Assembly: GCA_023420115.1 (NCBI GenBank) | Contig: JAEZWR010000048.1 | Coordinates: forward strand, 186,001 to 250,000 | Source of the DNA: Bacillota bacterium | GTDB taxonomy: Bacteria > Bacillota > Clostridia > Saccharofermentanales > Fastidiosipilaceae | Length of the DNA: 64,000 bases | Direction: 5' to 3' | Shown: piece after piece, positions 9,062-17,904 of the stretch | Numbering within the stretch: position 1 is the first letter of the stretch | Layout: the number at the start of each line of letters is the position of its first letter | Translations under genes and position numbers: made by a program | Notes under the pieces: generated by a model | Database searches by the model: none | The model's input: the letters and a program-made list of their open reading frames with translations, nothing else | Told to the model about the DNA's origin: nothing

Positions 9062-10597
9062 ATGAAGAGGCAGGCAATTATTGATATTGGTTCAGAAGCG
9101 ATTACTTTGACTATTGCAGAGCTTTCAAAAGACTCTTATAGAATTATAGAGAGAGTAATGGGTAATTTAAGCTTGGGCTCTGATTGTTATATCAATTCAC
9201 AGATTTCTGAAGAAAGTATAAATCGACTGATAGATATTTTGTCATCTTTTAAGGATAAGTGTTATAAAGAATATAAAGTTCGTGATTTGCTTGTTTTTGC
9301 TAGTTCTGCTCTGCGTGAAGCGGGTAATCGTGATTTGATTCTCTGTAAAATAAAATATAAATTAGATTTGAATATCAAGATTTTAAGTAATACTGATGAA
9401 CGAATTTTTAATCTTGCCTATGTTCGAGATAACTGCTTAAAAAATGATGAATTCACTTCGATGGATTTAAAATTAATTGAGCTTGGGGCGGGGTCGCTAC
9501 AACTTTCTAGCTTAATTAATAACGACGTTGAGTTTTCGGAGAATATAAAATTAGGAACTTTGCGTGTTGCTTCATTATATAATTCCTTGTATGACGCTAA
9601 GAAGAGCAAGAGTCTTATTATTTCGCATATAACTCAAGAAATGAGTGTTTTTGCTAATACGCATAAGATTGATAAAGAAACGAGAGCTATTATCCCTTTA
9701 TTTTATTCAGCCCATCTTTCTTACCTGCTGTCACTTATAGGAATTAAAGATAATAAGGGATATCACAGACTTTCGATAAAAGAATTTGAAAAAATAGAGA
9801 GCAAGGCCAAGAAAATTTCTGATTTAGACTTATCGGTTATTTATAAAGTTCCTGCTGAACTTGTAGTTGTAATCAGATCTACACTTTTAATAATGCGGGC
9901 AATAATTAATATTTACGATTCACAAGAATTGTTATTTTGCTCTGCCGACTTGGCTGTGGCTTATTTTTCTTATTGTCAATCTCTTATGAATAAGGATACG
10001 TTAGAGCAGTATGAGAAAGATTTAATGAAGCAGATTATATATCTAAAGAATTGTTTCTCATATCAAAGCCAACATGGAGATAATGTAAGAAAAATTGCCC
10101 TGGCTTTACATGAAGGATTGAGAAGAGTTTTTAAATTAACAGATAAGGACAAGCAAATTTTAATTTTGGCATCCGAACTTCATGATATTGGAAAAGTTAT
10201 ATCATCTGTAGACCATGCGATATATTCTAGTCAATTAATGGCGAAAATTTTACCTTATGGCTTAGGTGACTCGGATTTTGAACTATGTAAGAATGTAGTA
10301 GCGAATCATTCAGGAGACGAAAGACTAGATATAGTATCTTATGATAATCTGAAATTCTCTGAGAGATTTAGATATCTTATACTCTTATCTATACTTAGAA
10401 TAGCTGATGCTTTGGATGCATCCGGGCAAGGTGTAATTTCGATAAAAAATGTTAGGATTAGGAAGTCTAAATTGGAACTTACTGTTTCTTATCTTTCTGA
10501 ACGCAAACCTTATTTTGAATTACATACACTTAAAAAAAAGTCAAAAATGTTTAGTGATTTATGTGACTTGGAAGTTGATATTATTGAAGAGAAGTAA
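9062..10597 (+). CDS. exopolyphosphatase (Ppx/GppA family) fused to an HD domain
   Basis: Expected to release phosphate from inorganic polyphosphate or to hydrolyse pppGpp. The N-terminal part is an ASKHA-fold Ppx/GppA domain: DIGS at 8-11, Glu113 in TDERIF (the likely counterpart of the catalytic Glu), and a second glycine loop at 140-145 that reads ELGAGS instead of the usual DIGGGS. The C-terminal part is an HD domain with HDIGK at 374-378 and a later ANHSGDE block. At 511 residues it matches the long PPX architecture. The longest frame starts at 9017, but GGAGA at 9050-9054 points to the ATG at 9062, where the conserved domain begins. ppk starts 30 bases after the stop, so synthesis and breakdown enzymes are co-transcribed. 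Confidence 0.85.
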   Translation: MKRQAIIDIGSEAITLTIAELSKDSYRIIERVMGNLSLGSDCYINSQISEESINRLIDILSSFKDKCYKEYKVRDLLVFASSALREAGNRDLILCKIKYKLDLNIKILSNTDERIFNLAYVRDNCLKNDEFTSMDLKLIELGAGSLQLSSLINNDVEFSENIKLGTLRVASLYNSLYDAKKSKSLIISHITQEMSVFANTHKIDKETRAIIPLFYSAHLSYLLSLIGIKDNKGYHRLSIKEFEKIESKAKKISDLDLSVIYKVPAELVVVIRSTLLIMRAIINIYDSQELLFCSADLAVAYFSYCQSLMNKDTLEQYEKDLMKQIIYLKNCFSYQSQHGDNVRKIALALHEGLRRVFKLTDKDKQILILASELHDIGKVISSVDHAIYSSQLMAKILPYGLGDSDFELCKNVVANHSGDERLDIVSYDNLKFSERFRYLILLSILRIADALDASGQGVISIKNVRIRKSKLELTVSYLSERKPYFELHTLKKKSKMFSDLCDLEVDIIEEK

Positions 10598-10627
10598 TTT
10601 TGTTCTTGTTTGAGAAGGAGTAGAGTT

Positions 10628-12946
10628 ATGATTAAAGACGATCTACGATGTGCTTCTAGTAATAATGAAAAATTATATTATGAGATTCATGACGGGAAAA
10701 TTGACTTTTTACCACAGGCATTTATCAATCGAGAGTTATCATGGCTTGATTTCAATAGACGTGTGCTTCAGCAGTCAAAAGACATTAACACGCCATTATT
10801 CGAGAAACTTAATTTTCTTTCTATAACTACTAATAATTTGGATGAATTTATAAGGGTTAGAGTGGCCTCGTTAAAGGAACAAGAAAAGAATCATGATGAA
10901 AAGGACTTGGCAGGATATACAGCAGCTCGCCAATTGGAGCTTATATCCGAGAAAATGGAGAAGCTCATTAATGAACAGTACAAAATTTATAACAAAGAAT
11001 TGCTTCCCGAATTAGCGAATCTGAACATTAATTTGCTTAAGTATGATGATTTGTGTGAAGATGATAGAAATTTGCTGGATGATTTTTTCTATGAAAGAAT
11101 CTTTCCAACACTAAGTCCTTTGGCTGTTGATTCATCAAGACCTTTTCCTCTGATCCCTAATAGAACTCTTAATATAGCTCTATTTTTGAAGAAAAAGGAA
11201 AATTATAAATATTCGGTATATAGAGAACAGTCGGGGAGCGCTTTTCGCAAAAATAAAAAAGTTAAGAATGATAATGAAGATGGTGCCTGTTTCTTCGCCA
11301 GTATAGAGATACCTGATATTCTCCCTAGACTTATAGACTTAAATACAATTGTATCCTTGTCCAGTGAAGATGATGGTAAAAGATTAATGTTAATAGAAGA
11401 CTTGATATATTCAAAATTAGATCAGTTATTTCAAGGCTTCGATATTGTTTGTTATTCCCCATACAGAATTTTGCGAAATGCTGATTTTGAACTGGATGAG
11501 GACTTAACTGAAGATCTTTTAGAAGAAATACAGAAGAGAATCAAAGAACGTGACTTTGCTGATGTCATTCATCTAGAAGTTGAAAAAAATATTGACGATG
11601 ATTTGTTGAAATATTTAAGAAAAAGTCTCGAATGTAAGAAAGATGATGTTTATTTTATTAATGGTCCTTTAGATTTGCGATTTACAAATAAGATCAAGTC
11701 GTATCTTCCATCTGAATTGGTAAAACTTCATAGCTACGAAAAATTCAATCCAGTATTTCCATATGACTTCTTGGATTTGTATTTTGATCATACTGAAAGT
11801 AAACAGTCGGAGAAAAATAATAAGACTATTTTTGATTTGATTTTAGAAAAAGACAGATTTATATCTTTACCATATGAATCTTTTGATCCTGTTGAGAGAT
11901 TAGTTAAACTTGCAGCCTCAGATCCAAAAGTGTTGGCCATAAAACAGACACTGTACAGAGTGAGTGGTGATTCGCCTATTATAGCTGCCTTGGAAGAAGC
12001 AGCCAAGAATGGTAAACAAGTTATGGTTTTGGTTGAGCTAAAGGCACGATTTGATGAGGCTAATAATATTAATTGGGCTCGAAAGTTAGAGTTTGCTGGA
12101 TGTCATGTTATATATGGTCTAATAGGTCTCAAAACTCATTCAAAAATCACCATGGTGGTTCGAGATGAAGAAGATGGAATTAAAAGATATGTACATTTAG
12201 GTACAGGTAATTACAATGATGCGACTGCCAAAATATATAGTGATTGTGGGATTTTTACTGCCAAAGATGAATTTGGAGAAGATGCTAGTAATTTCTTTAA
12301 TTTAATATCAGGATATACGGAGCCGAAGTCTTGGAATGAGCTTATTGTTGCTCCTTTTGATTTGAGATTGAAGTTAGAGGCTCTTATTGATAGGGAAATT
12401 AATAATGCCAAAGAGGGTAAACAGGCCTATATCAGAGCAAAGATGAATTCCTTATCAGACCAAAAAATGATTGAAAAATTATACGAAGCATCTATGGCTG
12501 GAGTGAAAATTGATTTGATTGTACGCGGTATTAATTGTTTGAGAGCGGGAGTTCAGGGACTATCAGAAAATATCAGAGTCAGGTCTATAATTGGCAGATA
12601 TTTAGAACATGCCAGAATTTATCAATTTGCCGCTTCTGGAAAAGATGAAGTGTATATGTCATCGGCAGACTTTATGAGTCGCAATCTCAATAGAAGAGTG
12701 GAATTGCTTTATCCTTTACTTGATGATGATTGTAAAAAGAGGGCTATTGATATTCTTAATCTACAACTTCTGGACAATAGAAGAGCTTTTGTTATGGGAA
12801 GTGATGGTATTTACAAAAAAGTAAATAGTTCAGGTAAAATTGCCATTGATAGTATGGAAATTCAACAGACAGAAGCGATAAAGAAAATACCTGATAACAA
12901 TGTTCTAGCAAGCAGATGTTTCATTCCAAGAGAAAAGTCCAAGTAA
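10628..12946 (+). CDS. ppk: polyphosphate kinase 1
   Basis: Reversible transfer of the ATP gamma-phosphate to a growing polyphosphate chain. The order is N-terminal domain with FINRELSWLDFN, head domain, then two phospholipase-D-like catalytic domains. The phosphorylated catalytic histidine is His504 (LKTHSK), and the second conserved histidine is His661 (LEHARIY). VELKARFDEANN and TGNYN are also present. The 772-residue length is slightly above the 690 of E. coli, mostly from short insertions in the middle. GAAGGAG at 10614-10620 fixes the ATG at 10628; the frame is open 18 bases further upstream. A terminator follows at 13005. Confidence 0.96.
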   Translation: MIKDDLRCASSNNEKLYYEIHDGKIDFLPQAFINRELSWLDFNRRVLQQSKDINTPLFEKLNFLSITTNNLDEFIRVRVASLKEQEKNHDEKDLAGYTAARQLELISEKMEKLINEQYKIYNKELLPELANLNINLLKYDDLCEDDRNLLDDFFYERIFPTLSPLAVDSSRPFPLIPNRTLNIALFLKKKENYKYSVYREQSGSAFRKNKKVKNDNEDGACFFASIEIPDILPRLIDLNTIVSLSSEDDGKRLMLIEDLIYSKLDQLFQGFDIVCYSPYRILRNADFELDEDLTEDLLEEIQKRIKERDFADVIHLEVEKNIDDDLLKYLRKSLECKKDDVYFINGPLDLRFTNKIKSYLPSELVKLHSYEKFNPVFPYDFLDLYFDHTESKQSEKNNKTIFDLILEKDRFISLPYESFDPVERLVKLAASDPKVLAIKQTLYRVSGDSPIIAALEEAAKNGKQVMVLVELKARFDEANNINWARKLEFAGCHVIYGLIGLKTHSKITMVVRDEEDGIKRYVHLGTGNYNDATAKIYSDCGIFTAKDEFGEDASNFFNLISGYTEPKSWNELIVAPFDLRLKLEALIDREINNAKEGKQAYIRAKMNSLSDQKMIEKLYEASMAGVKIDLIVRGINCLRAGVQGLSENIRVRSIIGRYLEHARIYQFAASGKDEVYMSSADFMSRNLNRRVELLYPLLDDDCKKRAIDILNLQLLDNRRAFVMGSDGIYKKVNSSGKIAIDSMEIQQTEAIKKIPDNNVLASRCFIPREKSK

Positions 12947-13004
12947 TGACATAACAAGTTATTTACAAATATATAGAGAATAAAACCACAAAAGGATTGA
13001 GAGG

Positions 13005-13042
13005 AATAGAGAATGTGAATTTATTTGCATTCTCTATTTTTA
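13005..13042 (+). terminator. intrinsic terminator after ppk
   Basis: An 11-bp stem (13005-13015 with 13028-13038), extendable inward by G-U pairs, is followed by TTTTATTTT. It closes the hemZ-ppx-ppk transcript. Confidence 0.85.
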
Positions 13043-13203
13043 TTTTGCGCTCCCAATAATAATATCTTGGTGAAATGAAATTACTAGAAGTTAACTATAA
13101 ACATCGCAATGTAGATATAGTAAATTTTAATTGTTCAGTTAAAAGCAAAATTTTAATGTGATAGAATTTGCCGGTAAATAGAAGCTGTGGAGATAATAAA
13201 TTC

Positions 13204-15258
13204 ATGCGGAAAATTAGAGAATACTTTTCATCAGAACTTATTTTTATTTTTCCTCTTTTATTGATTTGGTTTGAGCTGGTATTGAAGTTCAGTTGTTTTG
13301 ATTTGAGCAGTATCTTTTTTGTAGACTATGTTATTACAATTTTGACTGCTGGGATGATATCCAGCCTTTTATTTACTATATTTATAAATCTCAATGAGAA
13401 GATCGCTAAATTTTTAGCTGTCGCAGTAGTATTAGGAATATTTTTTATTTACGCTACTCAGATTATTTATTTCCACAAATTTGATACATTTGTGACAATG
13501 TATACAATTTTGTATGGAAGTGGCAATGCAAAGGAATTTTCCTATCAAGCATACTTAGCCTTTGTTGAATCTTTACCAATTCTTATAATTCTATTTTTAC
13601 CTATTCCCTTTTTTATTTTTGCCTTATTTAAACTCAGGACAAAAGCGAGAGCAGGATTCTTTCAGACTTTGATGAGTCTTATTGTGACAATATGTTTTTG
13701 TCTAGTGACTTTTGGTGTATTTCAATTTGCCCAGTCTGGAATTATGACAAGTAAAAGAACACAGGATAAGAAATTTATTTTGGAGCCTTCTATAAAAAAT
13801 ATTGGGGTTATGCCTACAATGTTAAAGGACTTTTATTATCATATTGCCAATTTTGAACCTAAACCAAGAACAGATACTACATTGCTTCTCAATCAAAAAG
13901 ATTATAAAGAACAAATCCTAGATATTGACTTTGAGACACTTATAAAAAATGAAGAAGATGAAGATATTAGGTCTATGCATCAATTCTTTTATAAAAAAAG
14001 AAGTACTCGAAGAAATAATTACACAAATATGTTTAAGAATAAGAATCTAATTGTTATAACAGCTGAATCTTTTTCGCCACTCGCATTGAAATCTGGAAAA
14101 TTAAAGACCTTAGAAAAATTGAGTAGAGAGGGTATAGTATGTAAAAATTTCTATAATCCTCTATGGGGAGTTTCGACATTAGACGGTGAATATTCAATTT
14201 TAGAGTCGCAATATCCCAAGCCTGGAACATGGTCTATGCTCAAGTCCAGTAAGAACTTTTTGCCATTTACTTACGCACATTATTTCAATGAGTTGTCATC
14301 CAACTCAAGAGCATACCATAACCACAAATGGGATTATTATTCTCGCAATCTTTCTCATCCTAATATGGGATATGATTATAAAGGTCTAGGGCATGGTTTA
14401 AGTTTAAAAGAACAGATGCCAGCTAGTGACTTAGAAATGGTAGACAAGACTATAGATGAATATATAAATGATGATATGTTTCACACATATTATTTAACTA
14501 TGAGCGGGCATATGCTTTATGATTTTGAGCACAATGCTATGGCAAGTAAACATAAAGAAGAAGTTGCATCACTTGACTATAGTGAAGAAAACAAAGCATA
14601 TTTTGCGTGTCAGATTGAACTTGATAAAATGATTGAAAGACTGATTTACAAGCTTCAAGAGGCAGATAAGTTAGATGATACAGTCATAGTTTTGACTGGT
14701 GATCATTATCCATATGGTCTTTCTGACGATTCACTTTCTGAACTGCTGGGAGATAAAGTGTCTGATCCTTTTGAAAAATATAGAGGTACATTGATAATCT
14801 GGAATAGTGCTATGAAAAATAATATTATAGTTGAAAAAACTTGTGCTGCTGTCGATATACTTCCTACAGTTCTCAATCTTTTCGGCTTTGAATATGATTC
14901 AAGATTACTTGTGGGTAAAGATATTTTAAGTGATAGTATAGGGCAGGTTGTTTTTGCTAATTATAGCTGGATAAATGATAAAATTGGCAAATATAATTCG
15001 ATTAATGATGTGTTTACTCCTAGTGTTTTTACCTCGGAATTGGCCAATGACTATGCTGCCAAGATGATGGAAGGTTCAGAAGAAATAAGTGAGTTATCAG
15101 ATAAAGAGGAAGTTGTTCAGAAATATATTGACGAGTACTATGTTAATATTGCTAGCGAAACAACTGATAAATATAACGAAGATATGCAATTCTCATATCA
15201 GGTTTTAGATACAAATTATTATCAAATTTTAACCGATAAGGGAGTCATATTTAAATAA
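13204..15258 (+). CDS. LTA-synthase-like sulfatase-family membrane protein
   Basis: Membrane-anchored phosphatase/transferase of the alkaline phosphatase superfamily, probably a glycerol-phosphate transferase acting on lipoteichoic acid or a related envelope polymer. The N-terminal 190 residues hold about five membrane segments. The extracellular sulfatase domain begins near 270 with IVITAESFSPL. The likely nucleophile is Thr325 in GVSTLDGEY, matching the TSD block of LtaS, and LTGDHYPYG near 500 supplies further metal ligands. Its 684 residues are close to LtaS (about 650). GGAGA at 13189-13193 supports the ATG at 13204; the frame extends to a TTG at 13168 without a ribosome binding site. 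Family membership is clear, but the exact polymer is inference. Confidence 0.85.
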   Translation: MRKIREYFSSELIFIFPLLLIWFELVLKFSCFDLSSIFFVDYVITILTAGMISSLLFTIFINLNEKIAKFLAVAVVLGIFFIYATQIIYFHKFDTFVTMYTILYGSGNAKEFSYQAYLAFVESLPILIILFLPIPFFIFALFKLRTKARAGFFQTLMSLIVTICFCLVTFGVFQFAQSGIMTSKRTQDKKFILEPSIKNIGVMPTMLKDFYYHIANFEPKPRTDTTLLLNQKDYKEQILDIDFETLIKNEEDEDIRSMHQFFYKKRSTRRNNYTNMFKNKNLIVITAESFSPLALKSGKLKTLEKLSREGIVCKNFYNPLWGVSTLDGEYSILESQYPKPGTWSMLKSSKNFLPFTYAHYFNELSSNSRAYHNHKWDYYSRNLSHPNMGYDYKGLGHGLSLKEQMPASDLEMVDKTIDEYINDDMFHTYYLTMSGHMLYDFEHNAMASKHKEEVASLDYSEENKAYFACQIELDKMIERLIYKLQEADKLDDTVIVLTGDHYPYGLSDDSLSELLGDKVSDPFEKYRGTLIIWNSAMKNNIIVEKTCAAVDILPTVLNLFGFEYDSRLLVGKDILSDSIGQVVFANYSWINDKIGKYNSINDVFTPSVFTSELANDYAAKMMEGSEEISELSDKEEVVQKYIDEYYVNIASETTDKYNEDMQFSYQVLDTNYYQILTDKGVIFK

Positions 15259-15348
15259 GTGAGAAAATTTATGTGCTGCTAAATATTGTCTAGAATATCT
15301 TTTGTAAGTCAATATATTGGTAAAAATAAAAATTTCTTATAAAGGTAC

Positions 15349-15376
15349 TTGTATTTTAAGAAAAAGAAGATATAAT
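15349..15376 (+). promoter_or_regulatory. promoter for the tRNA pair
   Basis: The -35 TTGTAT (15349-15354) and -10 TATAAT (15371-15376) are separated by 16 bases. The predicted start is about 7 bases before the mature tRNA-Gly. Confidence 0.75.
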
Positions 15377-15389
15377 TGTTCGAGTAATC

Positions 15390-15460
15390 GCAGGTGTAGT
15401 TTAGTGGTAAAACTTCAGCCTTCCAAGCTGACTATGTGGGTTCGATTCCCATCACCTGCT
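15390..15460 (+). tRNA. tRNA-Gly (anticodon UCC)
   Basis: A 71-base cloverleaf. The acceptor stem GCAGGTG (15390-15396) pairs perfectly with 15453-15459, and the anticodon stem TCAGC/GCTGA closes the loop CTTCCAA with anticodon TCC. GTTCGATTC forms the T loop. The discriminator is T and no CCA is encoded. Confidence 0.97.
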
Positions 15461-15465
15461 TATTC

Positions 15466-15485
15466 GCGGCATAGGCCGCTTTTTT
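15466..15485 (+). terminator. small terminator-like hairpin between the two tRNAs
   Basis: The 5-bp GC-only stem GCGGC (15466-15470) with GCCGC (15475-15479), a 4-base loop, and six T residues (15480-15485) lie just before tRNA-Arg. It may partially terminate after tRNA-Gly, or act as a processing signal. Confidence 0.55.
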
Positions 15486-15487
15486 AT

Positions 15488-15561
15488 GGGTCTATAGCTC
15501 AGCTGGATAGAGCAACAGCCTTCTAAGCTGTGGGTCGCAGGTTCGAGTCCTGCTAGGCTCG
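15488..15561 (+). tRNA. tRNA-Arg (anticodon UCU)
   Basis: A 74-base cloverleaf. The acceptor stem 15488-15494 pairs with 15554-15560 through two G-U pairs. The D loop contains AGCTGGATAGAGC, the anticodon stem ACAGC/GCTGT encloses CTTCTAA with anticodon TCT, and GGTTCGAGTCC forms the T arm. No CCA is encoded. Confidence 0.96.
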
Positions 15562-15592
15562 AAAGTAGTCGTTTCACGGCTACTTTTTTTTA
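15562..15592 (+). terminator. intrinsic terminator after tRNA-Arg
   Basis: A 10-bp stem (15562-15571 with 15577-15586, one G-U pair) with loop TTTCA runs into a long T tract. Confidence 0.9.
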
Positions 15593-15666
15593 TTTCTCAA
15601 AAGTTATATATAAAAAAAAGTTTAAACATGATAAAATTGTAAGAGTTGTTTATTTGGAGGAATATC

Positions 15667-16002
15667 ATGTTTAATTTTACACAAATGTATTTAAGTGCAG
15701 AAACAGCTCAGGCAGGCGGAATTGGACAGTTGATTTCATTATTCGCAATGCCAATTTTAATTCTCGTTGTATTTTATTTCATGCTTATAAGACCACAACG
15801 TAAGCAAGAGAAGAAACAAAGGGATATGAGAAATGCACTTAAGACCGGTGATAAAGTAATTACTACAGGTGGAATTACTGGTAGGGTTGTTAATATAAAG
15901 GATGATGAAGTGACAATTGAAACTAGCGTTGCAAGAACTATGGTTACCTTCAGACGCGAAGCTATTATGACCGTTGTCAAGCCAATAAGTGATGAGGCTT
16001 AA
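15667..16002 (+). CDS. yajC: preprotein translocase accessory subunit YajC
   Basis: Small single-span membrane protein associated with the SecDF/YidC side of the Sec translocon. The 111 residues show a short periplasm-facing N-terminus, a membrane segment at about 22-43 ending in the diagnostic YFMLIRPQRKQEKK, and the cytoplasmic KTGDKVITTGGITGRV domain. GGAGGA at 15656-15661 selects the ATG at 15667 over an in-frame TTG at 15646. dnaG follows after 31 bases. secD and secF, its frequent neighbours, are not in this window. Confidence 0.93.
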   Translation: MFNFTQMYLSAETAQAGGIGQLISLFAMPILILVVFYFMLIRPQRKQEKKQRDMRNALKTGDKVITTGGITGRVVNIKDDEVTIETSVARTMVTFRREAIMTVVKPISDEA

Positions 16003-16033
16003 TTAGTTATCATTTAAGTATATTTGGAGAAGT

Positions 16034-17893
16034 ATGTCGAGAATACCTGAAAGTGAAATACAAAGAGTTAAAGACGCCAATGATATAGTTGATGTTGTTT
16101 CACAATATGTTACTCTCGATAAAAGTAGCGGAAGTAATTTGTTCGGTCTTTGTCCTTTTCATGGAGAGAAGACCGCTTCTTTTAGTGTCTCACGTACGAA
16201 ACAGATTTATTATTGCTTCGGTTGCCATAATGGTGGGGATGTAATAAGGTTCATAATGGAAATTGAGAAGTTATCATACGTTGACGCTATACATTTCTTG
16301 GCCAAAAGAGCGGGGATTGATATAAGGATGGAAGATACCTATGTTGACCCTAAAAAAAAGGCAAAAGAGCGATACAGGAGTATTCTTAAAGAAGCAGCAA
16401 AAATTTTTCTTCTTAACTTGTCTAATAAAAAAGGAAAAGCGGCAGCTTCTTACCTAATAGGGCGAGGAATATCCGTTAATACTGCTTATAAATTTGGCTT
16501 GGGATATGCTTCTAGTGACATAATTTCAGAGCTTAAGAGACTTGGGTATAGTGATGATGAATTAGCAAACTGTGGCCTTTTTAAAAGAGGGAATAGGGGA
16601 CTATTTTGCTTATTTAACAAACGACTTACATTTCCCATTTTTGATTCCTTTGGCAATGTTATTGCCATGGGAGGGAGAAAATTAAGAGATGAAGACTTTG
16701 GACCGAAGTATTTAAATTCTCCAGAAACTCTTATTTATGACAAAGGTCGAGAGCTATATGGGCTCAATATTGCGAAAAAGAGTCGACTTGATTATTTCCT
16801 AATCGTTGAAGGTTATATGGATGTTATAAGTCTTCACCAGTCGGAAATAGATAATGCAATTGCCGTTCTTGGAACTGCTTTGACTAAAGAACAGGCTAAG
16901 TTAATAAGGAAATATAAAGAAAAAGTCGTTCTTTGTTTCGATAGTGATAGTGCTGGACGTCAGGCGAGTTTAAGAAGTATAGATATATTAAAAGATGCTG
17001 GTATTGAGGTTTCTTTAATTCAAGTTCCATCAGCTAAAGATCCGGATGAATTTATAAGAGAGTTTGGCAAAGAACGTTTCTTGGCACTTGTAGATAGTAG
17101 CATGAATGATATTGAGTTTAAGCTGAACTTAGCTAGAAAAGATGCTGAGAATTCTAGAAGACCTAAACTATATTTTGCTGATGCTGCAATAAAAATATTG
17201 AGTGAGATTGAAGATAATGTAAGGAGAACTTATTATACAAGAACGATAGCTGAAGAAATATTAATAAGTCCAAGTGATCTTCAGAAAGAAGTTGATAAGC
17301 AGATTGAGGCTTCAAGGCAGAAAAAGACAACAAATAATAAGTATATAAAAAATTCTATAGAGGAATCTGTAGGAATTAAGCGTGATATTGGCGTGCAAAA
17401 TGAGATAAGGGGATTTAGTCTAAGTAGACAGGATGATAGTCTTTCATTATTATTTGCAATTTTGAAAGATCATGATTTAAGTCACAATGACTTGGTTCTA
17501 GATACAATTAATAATTATCTTAGTGATGACTGGAAGGAACTTTTTTTAAAGATAATTAATCGCTTGAATAAGGGCGAACTCAGCGAGGCTTTTTACCTCC
17601 CAGCTGATTTTAGAAATTATAGGTATTTATCTCAGGATCTCGAGAGTCTCATTAGTAAAAATTTAATTGAGGGCTCTGATAGTAGTTTCGATGTAGATAT
17701 GCGCAATATAAGAGCGATATGTAGAGATATTCAGCTTGATTATTTGACTAAACGAAGAGACTCAATTGCACAGGAGATACAGAAATTGTCGAATAAAAGT
17801 TCTGATCTTAATTTACAAAAATTAATAGATAATTATAATTCTCTTGTTCAGGAGATAAATCGTAGAAGATTAAATAAATTTGATGAAAATTAA
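16034..17893 (+). CDS. dnaG: DNA primase
   Basis: Synthesises RNA primers at the replication fork. The CHC2 zinc-binding domain has ligands Cys40, His43, Cys61 and Cys64 (CPFH and CFGC). The TOPRIM core contains VEGYMDV with Glu259 and the DSD motif at Asp303 and Asp305. The C-terminal helicase-binding region is weakly conserved but of normal length, for a total of 619 residues. GGAGA precedes the ATG at 16034. The TAA stop is followed almost at once by the rpoD ribosome binding site, giving the classical dnaG-rpoD pair. Confidence 0.97.
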   Translation: MSRIPESEIQRVKDANDIVDVVSQYVTLDKSSGSNLFGLCPFHGEKTASFSVSRTKQIYYCFGCHNGGDVIRFIMEIEKLSYVDAIHFLAKRAGIDIRMEDTYVDPKKKAKERYRSILKEAAKIFLLNLSNKKGKAAASYLIGRGISVNTAYKFGLGYASSDIISELKRLGYSDDELANCGLFKRGNRGLFCLFNKRLTFPIFDSFGNVIAMGGRKLRDEDFGPKYLNSPETLIYDKGRELYGLNIAKKSRLDYFLIVEGYMDVISLHQSEIDNAIAVLGTALTKEQAKLIRKYKEKVVLCFDSDSAGRQASLRSIDILKDAGIEVSLIQVPSAKDPDEFIREFGKERFLALVDSSMNDIEFKLNLARKDAENSRRPKLYFADAAIKILSEIEDNVRRTYYTRTIAEEILISPSDLQKEVDKQIEASRQKKTTNNKYIKNSIEESVGIKRDIGVQNEIRGFSLSRQDDSLSLLFAILKDHDLSHNDLVLDTINNYLSDDWKELFLKIINRLNKGELSEAFYLPADFRNYRYLSQDLESLISKNLIEGSDSSFDVDMRNIRAICRDIQLDYLTKRRDSIAQEIQKLSNKSSDLNLQKLIDNYNSLVQEINRRRLNKFDEN

Positions 17894-17904
17894 TGGGGAG
17901 TTTT

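Noticed and set aside
15317..15526. 69-codon open frame on the plus strand
   Set aside because: It runs through both tRNA genes and the terminator between them; no ribosome binding site and no protein-like sequence.
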